A stretch of DNA of 64,000 nucleotides, taken from the NCBI GenBank assembly GCA_938031185.1, contig CALHGX010000042.1, positions 1 through 64,000 of the forward strand, read 5' to 3'. The notes below the pieces were generated by a model. The model was not told where the DNA came from, ran no database searches, and was given only the letters and a program-made list of their open reading frames with translations. Shown here piece after piece: positions 55,192-64,000 of this stretch (its first letter is position 1; the number at the start of each line of letters is the position of its first letter). This DNA comes from an uncultured bacterium. GTDB lineage: Bacteria > Verrucomicrobiota > Kiritimatiellia > CAIKKV01 > CALHGX01. The position numbers and the translations under genes were made by a program.

Positions 55192-55740
55192 ATGAAGCAC
55201 AGGCTGGCGCAAGGCATGGCGGGTTGGCGGAGGCGGCGCGCCGCCTTCACGCTGGTGGAAATGCTGGTGGTCATTGCGATCATCATGTTGCTCATGGGGC
55301 TGCTGCTGCCGGTGCTGGGGCGCGTCAAGGAGCAGGCGCGCAAGGTAAGGGCCCGCTCCGAGGTGCGACAGATCGAGCTGGCCTGGAAGGCGTATCTTCA
55401 GGACCATCGCAAGTGGGATTTCGCCGCCGGGAGCGTCATGCAGATGGGGCCCGCCGAGGTGACGCGCCTGCGCGGCCAAAACACGAAGGGCATCGCCTAC
55501 ATGGAGTTTGAAGCCGCGTCCCTCAACCCCGCCGGCGCGTTTGTGGACCCATGGTATCGGGACGAGACCCGCACGCCGAACAACATCTATCAGGTTCGAT
55601 TGGACGACAATTTCGACAACGTTGTTGTGGCGGGGCCCTATGGGCCGGTGATGCGCGCCGTGGCGGCTTGGTCGCGCGGGGCGGACGGATTGGATAATAC
55701 GCCGGCCACCCAAAGGGATGACGTCCGAAGCTGGGATTGA
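55192..55740 (+). CDS. Pseudopilin (GspG-like)
   Basis: Prepilin N-terminus RRAAFTLVEMLVVIAIIMLLMGLLLPVLGRVKEQARK. Confidence 0.88.
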   Translation: MKHRLAQGMAGWRRRRAAFTLVEMLVVIAIIMLLMGLLLPVLGRVKEQARKVRARSEVRQIELAWKAYLQDHRKWDFAAGSVMQMGPAEVTRLRGQNTKGIAYMEFEAASLNPAGAFVDPWYRDETRTPNNIYQVRLDDNFDNVVVAGPYGPVMRAVAAWSRGADGLDNTPATQRDDVRSWD

Positions 55741-55814
55741 GCAGCGGCTTCGCGCGAAAAACTCCGGTGGGCAGGCGGTGGAATGGCGCGTATAATGGGC
55801 ATGGAGGAACGGGC

Positions 55815-56435
55815 ATGAACGCGCAAGCAGGCGACAGACGACCGAGAAAGACGCGGCGGGGCTTCACGCTCGTCGAACTGCTCGTGGTGGTGGCGGTAAT
55901 TGCCATCCTGATCGGCATCACCATTCGCGTGGGGGTGCTTGTCAATCGCCGCACGGCCCGTACGCAGGCCACCGGGCAGATCGAGCAGATCAAAAATGCC
56001 CTGTCGGCTTTCTACGCGGAGCACGGATCCTATCCGCCGCAGGAAACGAGGGGGCGCCCCCACTACGAGGGCGAGGTTGTGAGTCAGCCAACCCCCGCCG
56101 ATTCGACGCTTTGGCTCCGGCAGGATACCAACTACCCCGCGCTGAATGTCTACCCTGACCCCAATTTCTATCGCGGGTTGTCCTGCTACCTTATGAAGTA
56201 CCGCGACAAGTATCCCTTGCCGCTGGTGTGGTCCCGTGTGATCGTGTATCGGCCACCCACGGGGGGACTGGGTGCAGACCTTGTGGTCTCGGATGCGTGG
56301 GTGCTGCAGGATCCGTGGAGGGTGAACTACAATTACGAGTCCAAGCCGCCCTATCAATCTTACCGACTTTGGTCGAACGGGCCGGATAAAACTAGCGGCA
56401 CGGCGGACGATATCGGAACGGGATGGACGGAATGA
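55815..56435 (+). CDS. Pseudopilin (GspG-like)
   Basis: KTRRGFTLVELLVVVAVIAILIGITIRVGVLVNRR. Confidence 0.88.
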   Translation: MNAQAGDRRPRKTRRGFTLVELLVVVAVIAILIGITIRVGVLVNRRTARTQATGQIEQIKNALSAFYAEHGSYPPQETRGRPHYEGEVVSQPTPADSTLWLRQDTNYPALNVYPDPNFYRGLSCYLMKYRDKYPLPLVWSRVIVYRPPTGGLGADLVVSDAWVLQDPWRVNYNYESKPPYQSYRLWSNGPDKTSGTADDIGTGWTE

Positions 56436-56854
56436 GGCGAAAAAATTTTTCTGTGCGGCATGGGATTCGCCCTTGGGGCCGCGGGTTCACGCTGGTGGAG
56501 CTGCTGGTGGTGATGGCGCTCATCGCTATCCTGATGGGGCTTCTGCTCCCTGCGGTGCAGAAGGTGAAGAACACGGCGCGGCAACGGCATGCCGAAGCCG
56601 AGGCGCGGGCGCTGGAAACGGCCATCCGAAACTACCATCAGGAATACGGCCTGTGGCCAGGACCCGACGCCGGAGCCCAGGGCACGAATGTCTACGTCAA
56701 CAACAACGATCAGGTGATTCGGCTGCTGCTGCCAAGCGGCAATCCCCGGAGCATCGCGTTCTGGGAGACGCCGGGCGTGGCGACGAATCCATACACCTAT
56801 CAGCCGTTCCAGATCACCATCAATCTGGATGGCGGCGTGGTGTCCGTTAAATAA
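56423..56854 (+). CDS. Pseudopilin (GspG-like)
   Basis: WGRGFTLVELLVVMALIAILMGLLLPAVQKVKNTARQ; overlaps the previous gene by 13 nt. Confidence 0.88.
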   Translation: MDGMRRKNFSVRHGIRPWGRGFTLVELLVVMALIAILMGLLLPAVQKVKNTARQRHAEAEARALETAIRNYHQEYGLWPGPDAGAQGTNVYVNNNDQVIRLLLPSGNPRSIAFWETPGVATNPYTYQPFQITINLDGGVVSVK

Positions 56855-56891
56855 AACGCCCCGCGCGGTCGAACGGCGAGGAGGATGACCG

Positions 56892-57656
56892 GTGACGCGA
56901 CGAAGGAGTTTTTCCGAGGCCCTAATGGCGACGGGTCTAAAAAACGGACCGGCGGCGCGTCGGGCGGGGTTCACCATCATCGAACTGTTGACGGTGATGG
57001 GCATCATGTTGCTGATTCTCGGCATCGGCGTGGTTTCATTCCTGAACATGCAGCGGGGGGCCGAATTGCGTGGCGCTGTTAGCGCCGTGCGCTCGGTGCT
57101 GTCGCTGGCTCGCCAGCACGCCGTCACCCGCCGCACGGAAACTATGGTGATTTTTCGGCAAACGGCTTCCAACGCGTACTACATGGTGTTCGAGAAAGCG
57201 GGGGTTGTGGCGGCGGCCGGCCAGCCGCCCGAGCGGGTCATGACGGACGACAAGGCCGTCTGGACGCCGGCGGAACATGCCGGCCGGTGGGTGGCGAATT
57301 TTCGAGATGGGAGCTTTGGAACCGTCAGGACCAATGATTCGAACCGCTTGGAGTTGCAAGCACCGGGCTTGCAAAACAAGGTATTTGGCGTCAGTCAGTG
57401 GCAGACTGGTGACGTGTATGGATGGGCCGTTGGTGAAAGGACTTTTCTGCCCCCCGGCGCGGTGTTCCGGGACGGCAACCCCGCCGATGCGCCGGACGCG
57501 GTCATTTTTCTGCCCAACGGGGGCGTCAGCTCCGCCCAGCCGATTGAGTTGCGCGAGGCGGCTTACGGGCAAGTGGCGGCCGGCAAGCGACAGAAGGCGA
57601 TCATAATCATCTGGCCGTTGACGGGTTTGAGCAAGGTGACGATGACGACGGAATGA
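56892..57656 (+). CDS. Pseudopilin (GspH-like)
   Basis: ARRAGFTIIELLTVMGIMLLILGIGVVSFLNMQRGAELRGAVSAVRSVLSLARQHAVTRR. Confidence 0.85.
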   Translation: MTRRRSFSEALMATGLKNGPAARRAGFTIIELLTVMGIMLLILGIGVVSFLNMQRGAELRGAVSAVRSVLSLARQHAVTRRTETMVIFRQTASNAYYMVFEKAGVVAAAGQPPERVMTDDKAVWTPAEHAGRWVANFRDGSFGTVRTNDSNRLELQAPGLQNKVFGVSQWQTGDVYGWAVGERTFLPPGAVFRDGNPADAPDAVIFLPNGGVSSAQPIELREAAYGQVAAGKRQKAIIIIWPLTGLSKVTMTTE

Positions 57657-58234
57657 GCAGGCGTCAGAGGCGAAGCGTCATGTCAAACAGCAGGAAGCGC
57701 CGTGTGCGGATTTTCGACGAGATAATACGCCGCCCATCAGGCCCCACGACGCGCCGATCAGTTGGCCAAGCGGGGTTTAGTTTGGTGGAAGTCAGCCTGG
57801 CCGTGCTGGTCGTGGGGTTGGGGTTAACCGTAATTTTTGGCCTTTTTCCCTCCAGCCTGCGCTCGAGCGAGGAGGCGGCGGCCGACACCCGGACGGCGCT
57901 TTTTGCCGAGCACGTCTTCGGCGGGCTGCACGCCAAGGCGTCCGAGCTGACCGATTTCGGCGACTGGGCCATGCCCATGTTTCGCGACTTGGTGGTGACG
58001 GATATTGCTCCGGTGCGGCATACGGGCATTGGCACCAACGATGCTGCGGTGAAGGTAACTTTTCCGGAACTGCCGGCGGAGCATTTGCGCTATCGGCTCG
58101 ATATTACAAAAAAAGCCGAGCTCGATATTACAAACCGAGTGCATTTCGTGACCCTGCAGGTGACGACGGAACAGCAGGGGGTGTTTCGGCCGCAGGCGAC
58201 GTATTACACGGAGCTGTATTATCGGGGCCTATAG
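57653..58234 (+). CDS. Pseudopilin (GspI/PilV-like)
   Basis: GQAGFSLVEVSLAVLVVGLGLTVIFGLFPSSLRSSEEAA. Confidence 0.82.
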   Translation: MSRRQRRSVMSNSRKRRVRIFDEIIRRPSGPTTRRSVGQAGFSLVEVSLAVLVVGLGLTVIFGLFPSSLRSSEEAAADTRTALFAEHVFGGLHAKASELTDFGDWAMPMFRDLVVTDIAPVRHTGIGTNDAAVKVTFPELPAEHLRYRLDITKKAELDITNRVHFVTLQVTTEQQGVFRPQATYYTELYYRGL

Positions 58235-58277
58235 AAAAGACACCATAGACCACGGCCGACGGACCGAGGAAGAGGCG

Positions 58278-58889
58278 ATGGGCGGCGGATATAAAAAAAA
58301 GGCGGGACCCGCGAGCGATTGTCAGGCGGGGTTCACGCTCATTGAGCTGCTGGTCTCGATGTTCGTGCTGACGATCATCGTGCTCGTGGTGGCGCGATTG
58401 TTTCAGCAGAGCGCCACGGCATGGGAGAGCGGCAGCCGTAAGGCGGAGACGAGCATGATTGGCCGCACGCTGGCGGATTTCATGGCTCAGGAGATTTCGC
58501 AGGCGGTTCAAGATGAAGTTTTCTTTCCGAATCGGTTCAACGTCGGCGGAGGTAGCATTCGATTCGTGGCGTTGCAACAGGCGACGCCGACCAATCGGGC
58601 GGCACGTCTGATCGAGTACCGGTTGCAGGGCAATGCCGTGTGGCGGTCGGTGTCGGACTACGTGTCCTCCAATTCCTTCGGTGCGGCCCGAACCAGCACG
58701 ATGGCGGAAGACGTGGAAGATTTGCAGTTTGACGCCGGGCCTATGGGGCCAGCAGGGGTGTTGCCGCGGTACGTGGACGTGACGGTGACGACGCTCAGCG
58801 AGGGCGATCGGGAGAAGGGATTGGACCGACGGCAGGCGTTTCGATCTCGGGCCTACATTGTGCATGAAGGGCGGTATCGGTGGGATTGA
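58278..58889 (+). CDS. Pseudopilin (GspJ-like)
   Basis: CQAGFTLIELLVSMFVLTIIVLVVARLFQQSATAWESGSRK. Confidence 0.85.
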   Translation: MGGGYKKKAGPASDCQAGFTLIELLVSMFVLTIIVLVVARLFQQSATAWESGSRKAETSMIGRTLADFMAQEISQAVQDEVFFPNRFNVGGGSIRFVALQQATPTNRAARLIEYRLQGNAVWRSVSDYVSSNSFGAARTSTMAEDVEDLQFDAGPMGPAGVLPRYVDVTVTTLSEGDREKGLDRRQAFRSRAYIVHEGRYRWD

Positions 58890-58918
58890 GTGAGCAAAGC
58901 ACGCCAGAAGGAGCGTCA

Positions 58919-61267
58919 ATGATCGACAGGAGAAACAAGGTGACGCGAGAGACGGGGGCGAATCGCTCTGGCATTGCGCTGGTGATTGTGCTGGGCTTTC
59001 TGGCGCTCATGATGGTCACGGGCGTGGCCTTCTCTATTTTCATGCGCACCGAGCGGGTGGCGGCGGGCAATTTCAAGAACGACGTGCAGGCGCGGCAACT
59101 TCTGCAGGTGGCGCTCACAAGGGCGCTGGAGGCAGTGGACGCGCGGCAGAAATCTGACGGCGATCCCATTTATCCGCTATGGGATGCGCTTTGGTCGTCC
59201 AACGGCTCTCGCTTGTTTGTCGGCATGCTTGGCGGAGAGGCAAGAGACTATGCGCCGTTTGGCGCGTTGTTTGGGGATGGAACGAATAGTTATCGCGACC
59301 CCGGACCGACTATTGAGGATCGCGATAGGATGTGGGACATCAATGCGGTTCGGGGCGCCACGTTGATTAATTTGTCCGACGGCAGCCATGGGATTGTGGC
59401 GGATGGCAGTGGACGGTTCTTGTGGACGCGGCCAAGCTCAGGCAGCGGCACGGGACTGGCCGGCGGGAAACTGAATCGGTGGCAGATCGGCGATGTATAT
59501 CGGTTGCTCCTGCCTGAGTGGACGAACGTGGTGGCCGCGGATGGTCAGGTTGTCGGTCGCATTGGGTTTCTAGTGCTGAACGCCTCGGGACTGTTGGACG
59601 CGAACTTCGTGGGCGGTACGAATCGAGGGATTGGCGCTTCGCCGGCGGAGATTCAGTTGGGGAAGCTTTTTGATGAGACAGAGGTCATTAATCAGAACCG
59701 GTTGGCATTGGACCGGCAGGACGACGGGCGGTATGAGACCTTGCAGGATTTCGGTCACTGGGCCACCAACCGGGGGTTGGGCCGCTGGCCGGCGCATTTT
59801 GTGACGTATTCAGCGTTTTCGGATCGGACCAATACAGGCGCTTATATTGGACCGAACATGGCTTTGTGGGATGAGAATCAGATACGTGGTGCATTTACCA
59901 ACAGCGGCATTAATGACCCCACACATCTGAACCATCTCTGGCAAGCCTTGCTCGACTATGTGGACGCGGATTCCGTGCCCCGCAATCTGAACGGTCCCGG
60001 AACGGAAGCGGTGCCCATGATCAATGAGGTTCGATTGCGCAATCGGGTCTTGCCGGGGATGACAAATAGCTGGCAGGGCATTGACATCGAGTGGTTCTAT
60101 CCCTACGTGGTGGCGGCCAATCCCGGCTCGTATCGGATGAACTACGCCATCGAATTTTCGCCGGGGGACAATGGCGATCCGGTGTTTGTGCCGGCGAACG
60201 TCAGCGGATCCGAATCGTTTTATGTGGGCGGGACGGGCGTCTATGGCGTGGTGACGGTCGATCGGAACAAACATCCATCCGAGCTTATACAGGTTAGCAG
60301 CATTGCGCCCACGAGGATTCACTACGTCGCGAATGTGCGCGTGTGGATCACATTGGAGGACGGGACGGCGGTGGATTCCGTCACGAACGGGCTTGGACTT
60401 CCCCTGGCGATAGACATCAATCCCGTGGTGGTGGGCATGCATTCCAGCGGCATAGAGTGTGCGGATCCGCGCTTCAACTGGCTCACGCCGGCCGCTCCGG
60501 GAGTGCTTAGCGCACACTGGCGCCGCCGTTATCCGCCCGGCATCGGGACCATCGGCGAGCCGAACGGGGCCATGCTGGCGCGGTTCACGGACACGGCGGC
60601 CTACAACATTGATCGCGATGCCTCGATGTATGTGGCCAACCGGCCGCTGCAATCCGTTGGCGAACTGGGTTTCCTGCCGTATGCGCCGTGGCAGACGATA
60701 CAACTTTGCGACCGTCCCCGCCCCGAGAATAATCCCCCCGAGAATTCCCGTCACAATGTTCTGAAGTTTTTCAGGGTGAGGGAGAACGGCGATCGGCCCT
60801 GGCGGGGACTCGTCAACATCAACACTCAGGTGCGTGACGTGCTGGCGACGCTTTTCTATGAGATGCCGCGCGAAGAGTATCTGGACGGCAATGCGCGTGC
60901 GCCGTTAACGTGGAGCAACGCGGTCGATCTGGCCGAGTACGTCATTGCCAACGGCCCGTACGCCAGCGTCGCTGATCTGGGGCGTTTGGGCGGGTGGACC
61001 AGCGTCGTTTCGAGCGCTCGGCAAAGCGAGCTGGTGACCGAAGCGCTGATCCGCAACACGGCGGAATTGGTCGGCACAAGGCAGCAGTATTTCGTGATTT
61101 TCCTTGCCGCGGAAGTGACTCGCAATGTCGAGTTGCCGACGGGCGAGTTCATGACCAGCGTCCTCGCGGGGCAGCGCGCGGTGGCGGAGGTCTGGCGTGA
61201 CCCGGAGCCGAACGCCTCAGGGCAGCGACCATGTTTCATCCGCTTCTACCGCGTCCTGAGCAAGTAG
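58919..61267 (+). CDS. GspK-like minor pseudopilin/large exported protein
   Basis: NRSGIALVIVLGFLALMMVTGVAFSIFMRTERVAAGNFKNDVQARQLLQVALTRALE; long exported domain; last gene of the pseudopilin cluster. Confidence 0.72.
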   Translation: MIDRRNKVTRETGANRSGIALVIVLGFLALMMVTGVAFSIFMRTERVAAGNFKNDVQARQLLQVALTRALEAVDARQKSDGDPIYPLWDALWSSNGSRLFVGMLGGEARDYAPFGALFGDGTNSYRDPGPTIEDRDRMWDINAVRGATLINLSDGSHGIVADGSGRFLWTRPSSGSGTGLAGGKLNRWQIGDVYRLLLPEWTNVVAADGQVVGRIGFLVLNASGLLDANFVGGTNRGIGASPAEIQLGKLFDETEVINQNRLALDRQDDGRYETLQDFGHWATNRGLGRWPAHFVTYSAFSDRTNTGAYIGPNMALWDENQIRGAFTNSGINDPTHLNHLWQALLDYVDADSVPRNLNGPGTEAVPMINEVRLRNRVLPGMTNSWQGIDIEWFYPYVVAANPGSYRMNYAIEFSPGDNGDPVFVPANVSGSESFYVGGTGVYGVVTVDRNKHPSELIQVSSIAPTRIHYVANVRVWITLEDGTAVDSVTNGLGLPLAIDINPVVVGMHSSGIECADPRFNWLTPAAPGVLSAHWRRRYPPGIGTIGEPNGAMLARFTDTAAYNIDRDASMYVANRPLQSVGELGFLPYAPWQTIQLCDRPRPENNPPENSRHNVLKFFRVRENGDRPWRGLVNINTQVRDVLATLFYEMPREEYLDGNARAPLTWSNAVDLAEYVIANGPYASVADLGRLGGWTSVVSSARQSELVTEALIRNTAELVGTRQQYFVIFLAAEVTRNVELPTGEFMTSVLAGQRAVAEVWRDPEPNASGQRPCFIRFYRVLSK

Positions 61268-61286
61268 CGACGGCCCCCTTCGATCC

Positions 61287-63656
61287 GTGAAAAAAAACAG
61301 CAGGACAACGGGGGTGACGTCGTCGAAGCCCGCCGGCCGTCAGCGGGATTGGACGGGGGCATGGGCTGCTCTGTGGCTTGTGGCGGCGACGCTGCTTTTC
61401 TTCCATCCCGTGGTTACCGGGCGGGGGCATTTTTGGGATGATTTTTTGAACGACGTTGCGCCGACGCTGGACTACCTCGTTTCCCGGCTGGCGCGCGGCG
61501 AGTTGCCGCTATGGGTGCCTGAACAGCATTGTGGATATCCTCTGGCGCTGGGCGGCATCCATTGGAGTTATCCCTTTTTTCTCCTGCTGATTCCGTTTGT
61601 GCGGGACGGCCATTTGCCGGGCTTTGTCATGGAAATGTTCTTCCTCGCGCACCTTGTATTGCTGGGGTGGTTTTCGTGGCGTTATCTGCGAGATCAAGGC
61701 GTTGGTTTTTGGGCGGCGTTGAATGGAGCCTTGGGCGTGTCCCTTTGTGCGCCGATGGTGGTCATGCTGTATTACCCCACGGTTATTTGCAGCGCGGTTT
61801 GGGTGCCGCCGGCCTGTCTGCTGATTGAGCGTTTTCTGCGCGGCGGCGGATGGCCGCTGATTCCGGCTGCCGGCGTGTGCGCGGGTTTGATTTTTCTGGC
61901 GGGTCACAGTCAGTGGTCTTTTTACCTGCTTGCCTTTGTTGGCGTTTATGCGTTGTTCTCGCTGGTGTCGCATGGGTGGCGGCGCCGTTCGGTTGCCGGT
62001 GTAGGGCGTGGGGTGGGGGGGATCGCGGCGGTTTTCCTGCTGGCGGGATTGGTGGCCATGGTGCGTCTTCTGCCCGAACTGGAGTACACGCGGCAATCCA
62101 CGCGCATGGCGGAGGCCTCGGAGAAGTTGCTGACGGCGCCGGAATTCAGTCGGCCGTTTTATGTGCTGGCGAACGCGGTGTTTCCGCATGCCTGGGGCAA
62201 GATCGAAGGCAGCGGGCGGACGTTCCTCTATTGGGGCCGCAAAGGGTATGAGCATGTGACAGGCTTTTGGTATTACTGGGAAGACGGCTCGTACGTGGGG
62301 CTTCTGCCTTTGCTGGGGGTGCCGGTGGGGCTGTGGTTTGGCCGGCGTGACAGGCGGTTCTTGCTCATGGCGGCGTTGGCGGCGACCGCCATCTTGTACG
62401 GTTGCGGCGTTCGGAATCCTTTGCGCATCGCGGCCGGCCGTCTTTTCCCATTGCTCCAGAGCATGCGGTACCATGCCCGCTTGACGTCGCTTTGGCTGGG
62501 TTTTGCCCTGCCGTGGGCGTATGCCTTTTTGCTGGACCGCTGGTTCAGAGCCGGTCCTGATGCGCGTCGAAAGTGGCTGGCGACGCCGGGCCATCGTTGG
62601 GCGGCCGGCGCGTTTCTTTTTGTGTCGCTGGCGGCTGGGCTGGCCCTGTGGGCCGGTTTGACGGCACGATTTGCCGACCCTATTCCGCGGCGGGTGCTGA
62701 TGCTCAATCTGGCGGTATTTGTCGCTGTGCTTCTTGGCGGCGGCGTGTTTTTTGTCTGGCCCCGACCGCTCGGCCGCCATCCGGCGGTTTTGGGGGGAAT
62801 CCTGGCGGGGTTGCTTTGGCTGGATCTCTATCACGCCACCGGCGGCCTGCACACTTATCCGCGTTCGTTTGTTGAAACGATGCGTCCGAATCCGGCAGAG
62901 AAGGCGTTGATGGATATTCGAGAGCAATCCCCGGAGCCGTGGCGTTCAGCGTGGCGCGGGCATCAAGCGAATCGCCGCGTGATGTACCTGGGATTGGAGT
63001 CGTGGAACGGCTATGTGCCGAACCCGCATGCCCGGTGGAACGAGCTGCAGACGGTGGCGGAAAAGGCCGGGCGGATGGACAAGGCGTACGACCTGATGAA
63101 CGTGCGTTTTGATCTGAACGAGACCATGCGAACGGGACGCTTGCGGGACCGGATGGCCACGATGGCGCCGCGGGTGTACACGGTGCATGCGACAGTCACG
63201 GTGGCGCCGGAGAACGTGTTGGAGTGCGTGGTGGCGGACGAATTTGACTGCCGGCTGGCTTGCGTGACGGAAGAACCGGCGGCGTATGCGGTTGAACCGT
63301 TGCCGGCGGGGGCGCGGGATCGGGTGAGCATTGAATCCTATCGGGCGCAACGGCGCATTGTGCGCGCGGATATGGCTGCCGCGGGCGTTTTGGTTTTCAG
63401 CGAGCACAATTATCCCGGATGGCGCGCCCGCGTGAACGGTCGGCCGGCGCGGCTGTTGACGGTCAATGGCGTTAACTGTGCGGTGCCGCTCCCTGCGGGA
63501 ACGCACCGGGTGGAGTTGCGTTTTGAGCCGGCGGTCGTTCGATGGGGCTTGGCGGTTTCGGCCGCGGCTATGATCGGCGCCTTGGCCGTGGTGGTTTGGG
63601 GAGCGCTCAGGGGGCGGTGGAGGGGCTCAGCACCTCTTTCTGCCAGCGTCGGATGA
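61287..63656 (+). CDS. YfhO-like polytopic membrane protein
   Basis: Multi-TM; GHFWDDFLNDVAPTLDYLVSRLARGELPLWVPEQHCGYPLALGG...YYPTVICSAVWVPPACLLIERFL; C-terminal VLVFSEHNYPGWRARVNGRPARLLTVNGVNCAVPLPAGTHRVELRF typical of YfhO-family proteins. Confidence 0.83.
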   Translation: MKKNSRTTGVTSSKPAGRQRDWTGAWAALWLVAATLLFFHPVVTGRGHFWDDFLNDVAPTLDYLVSRLARGELPLWVPEQHCGYPLALGGIHWSYPFFLLLIPFVRDGHLPGFVMEMFFLAHLVLLGWFSWRYLRDQGVGFWAALNGALGVSLCAPMVVMLYYPTVICSAVWVPPACLLIERFLRGGGWPLIPAAGVCAGLIFLAGHSQWSFYLLAFVGVYALFSLVSHGWRRRSVAGVGRGVGGIAAVFLLAGLVAMVRLLPELEYTRQSTRMAEASEKLLTAPEFSRPFYVLANAVFPHAWGKIEGSGRTFLYWGRKGYEHVTGFWYYWEDGSYVGLLPLLGVPVGLWFGRRDRRFLLMAALAATAILYGCGVRNPLRIAAGRLFPLLQSMRYHARLTSLWLGFALPWAYAFLLDRWFRAGPDARRKWLATPGHRWAAGAFLFVSLAAGLALWAGLTARFADPIPRRVLMLNLAVFVAVLLGGGVFFVWPRPLGRHPAVLGGILAGLLWLDLYHATGGLHTYPRSFVETMRPNPAEKALMDIREQSPEPWRSAWRGHQANRRVMYLGLESWNGYVPNPHARWNELQTVAEKAGRMDKAYDLMNVRFDLNETMRTGRLRDRMATMAPRVYTVHATVTVAPENVLECVVADEFDCRLACVTEEPAAYAVEPLPAGARDRVSIESYRAQRRIVRADMAAAGVLVFSEHNYPGWRARVNGRPARLLTVNGVNCAVPLPAGTHRVELRFEPAVVRWGLAVSAAAMIGALAVVVWGALRGRWRGSAPLSASVG

Positions 63657-64000
63657 TCACGGGCCAGTCGAAGTGGCGTCGCACGTAGCAACGCCCCGCC
63701 TCACCCATGGCTTGGGCGGTTTCGGGATGTGAGAACAGGTAGTCCAGCATGGCGCCGAATTCCGCGGTGTTTTCGTAATACAGCCCCCCCTTGGCCGCGA
63801 CCACATGTTCGCGGGTGACGGCGCAGCGGCCATGAACCAGTGCTGGGCGACCGCAGCACCAGCCTTCCATGAGCGCGAGGCTGAAGCTTTCGTTCATCGA
63901 GGGCTGGCACAGCACGGCGGCGGCGGAATACGCGTCTTTCTTGTCCTGTTCGGGCAGGAAGCCCAGGTCCAGGACGTATTTTTCGGCGCCGGGTGGCACG
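63607..64000 (-). CDS. Glycosyltransferase (group 1/GT4-like), truncated by the window edge
   Basis: LGFLPEQDKKDAYSAAAVLCQPSMNESFSLALMEGWCCGRPALVHGRCAVTREHV...GLYYENTAEFGAMLDYL. Confidence 0.85.
   Translation of the reverse strand, partial: VPPGAEKYVLDLGFLPEQDKKDAYSAAAVLCQPSMNESFSLALMEGWCCGRPALVHGRCAVTREHVVAAKGGLYYENTAEFGAMLDYLFSHPETAQAMGEAGRCYVRRHFDWPVIIRRWQKEVLSPSTAP

Noticed and set aside
53841-55343. 500-aa minus-strand His/Arg/Gln-rich ORF opposite gspF
   Set aside because: Shadow ORF of the GspF-like gene.
61509-62927. 472-aa minus-strand ORF opposite the YfhO-like gene
   Set aside because: Composition (His/Arg/Gln/Pro) typical of antisense to hydrophobic TM codons.

Overview
High-GC bacterial chromosomal window, mostly housekeeping. 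Gene content, especially a 50-aa Chlamydia/Verrucomicrobia-type small basic protein that the ORF track misses, points to the PVC group (Verrucomicrobiota/Kiritimatiellota-like); this placement is inference. Recognisable blocks are: (i) a decayed sugar-phosphate isomerase pseudogene beside an intact Gfo/Idh/MocA oxidoreductase; (ii) dnaE coupled to a tandem-GYF/coiled-coil protein and a membrane coiled-coil protein; (iii) the nusA-infB-rbfA-truB-ribF-rpsO-pnp operon on the minus strand, with a good promoter; (iv) a CPA2 antiporter with a PTS EIIA-like tail; (v) a large GH2-like hydrolase; (vi) ferritin-like/ispH, an SH3-domain protein, a pseudouridine synthase and the small basic protein; (vii) three tRNAs; (viii) carA-guaA; (ix) a Gld-like ABC/DUF4340/AsmA-like/miaB overlapping gene string; (x) an HtrA-like protease in tandem with a paralogue that has lost its catalytic triad; (xi) B12-dependent nrdJ with a candidate NrdR-box pair; (xii) der, pgsA and a pseudopilin cluster; (xiii) a YfhO-like membrane protein and a truncated glycosyltransferase. 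I saw no CRISPR array, rRNA, transposon or classical defence island. The best candidates for undescribed biology are the protease/pseudoprotease pair, the dnaE-coupled GYF/coiled-coil pair and the free-standing helicase-associated-domain protein. All family calls are by eye; no searches were run.
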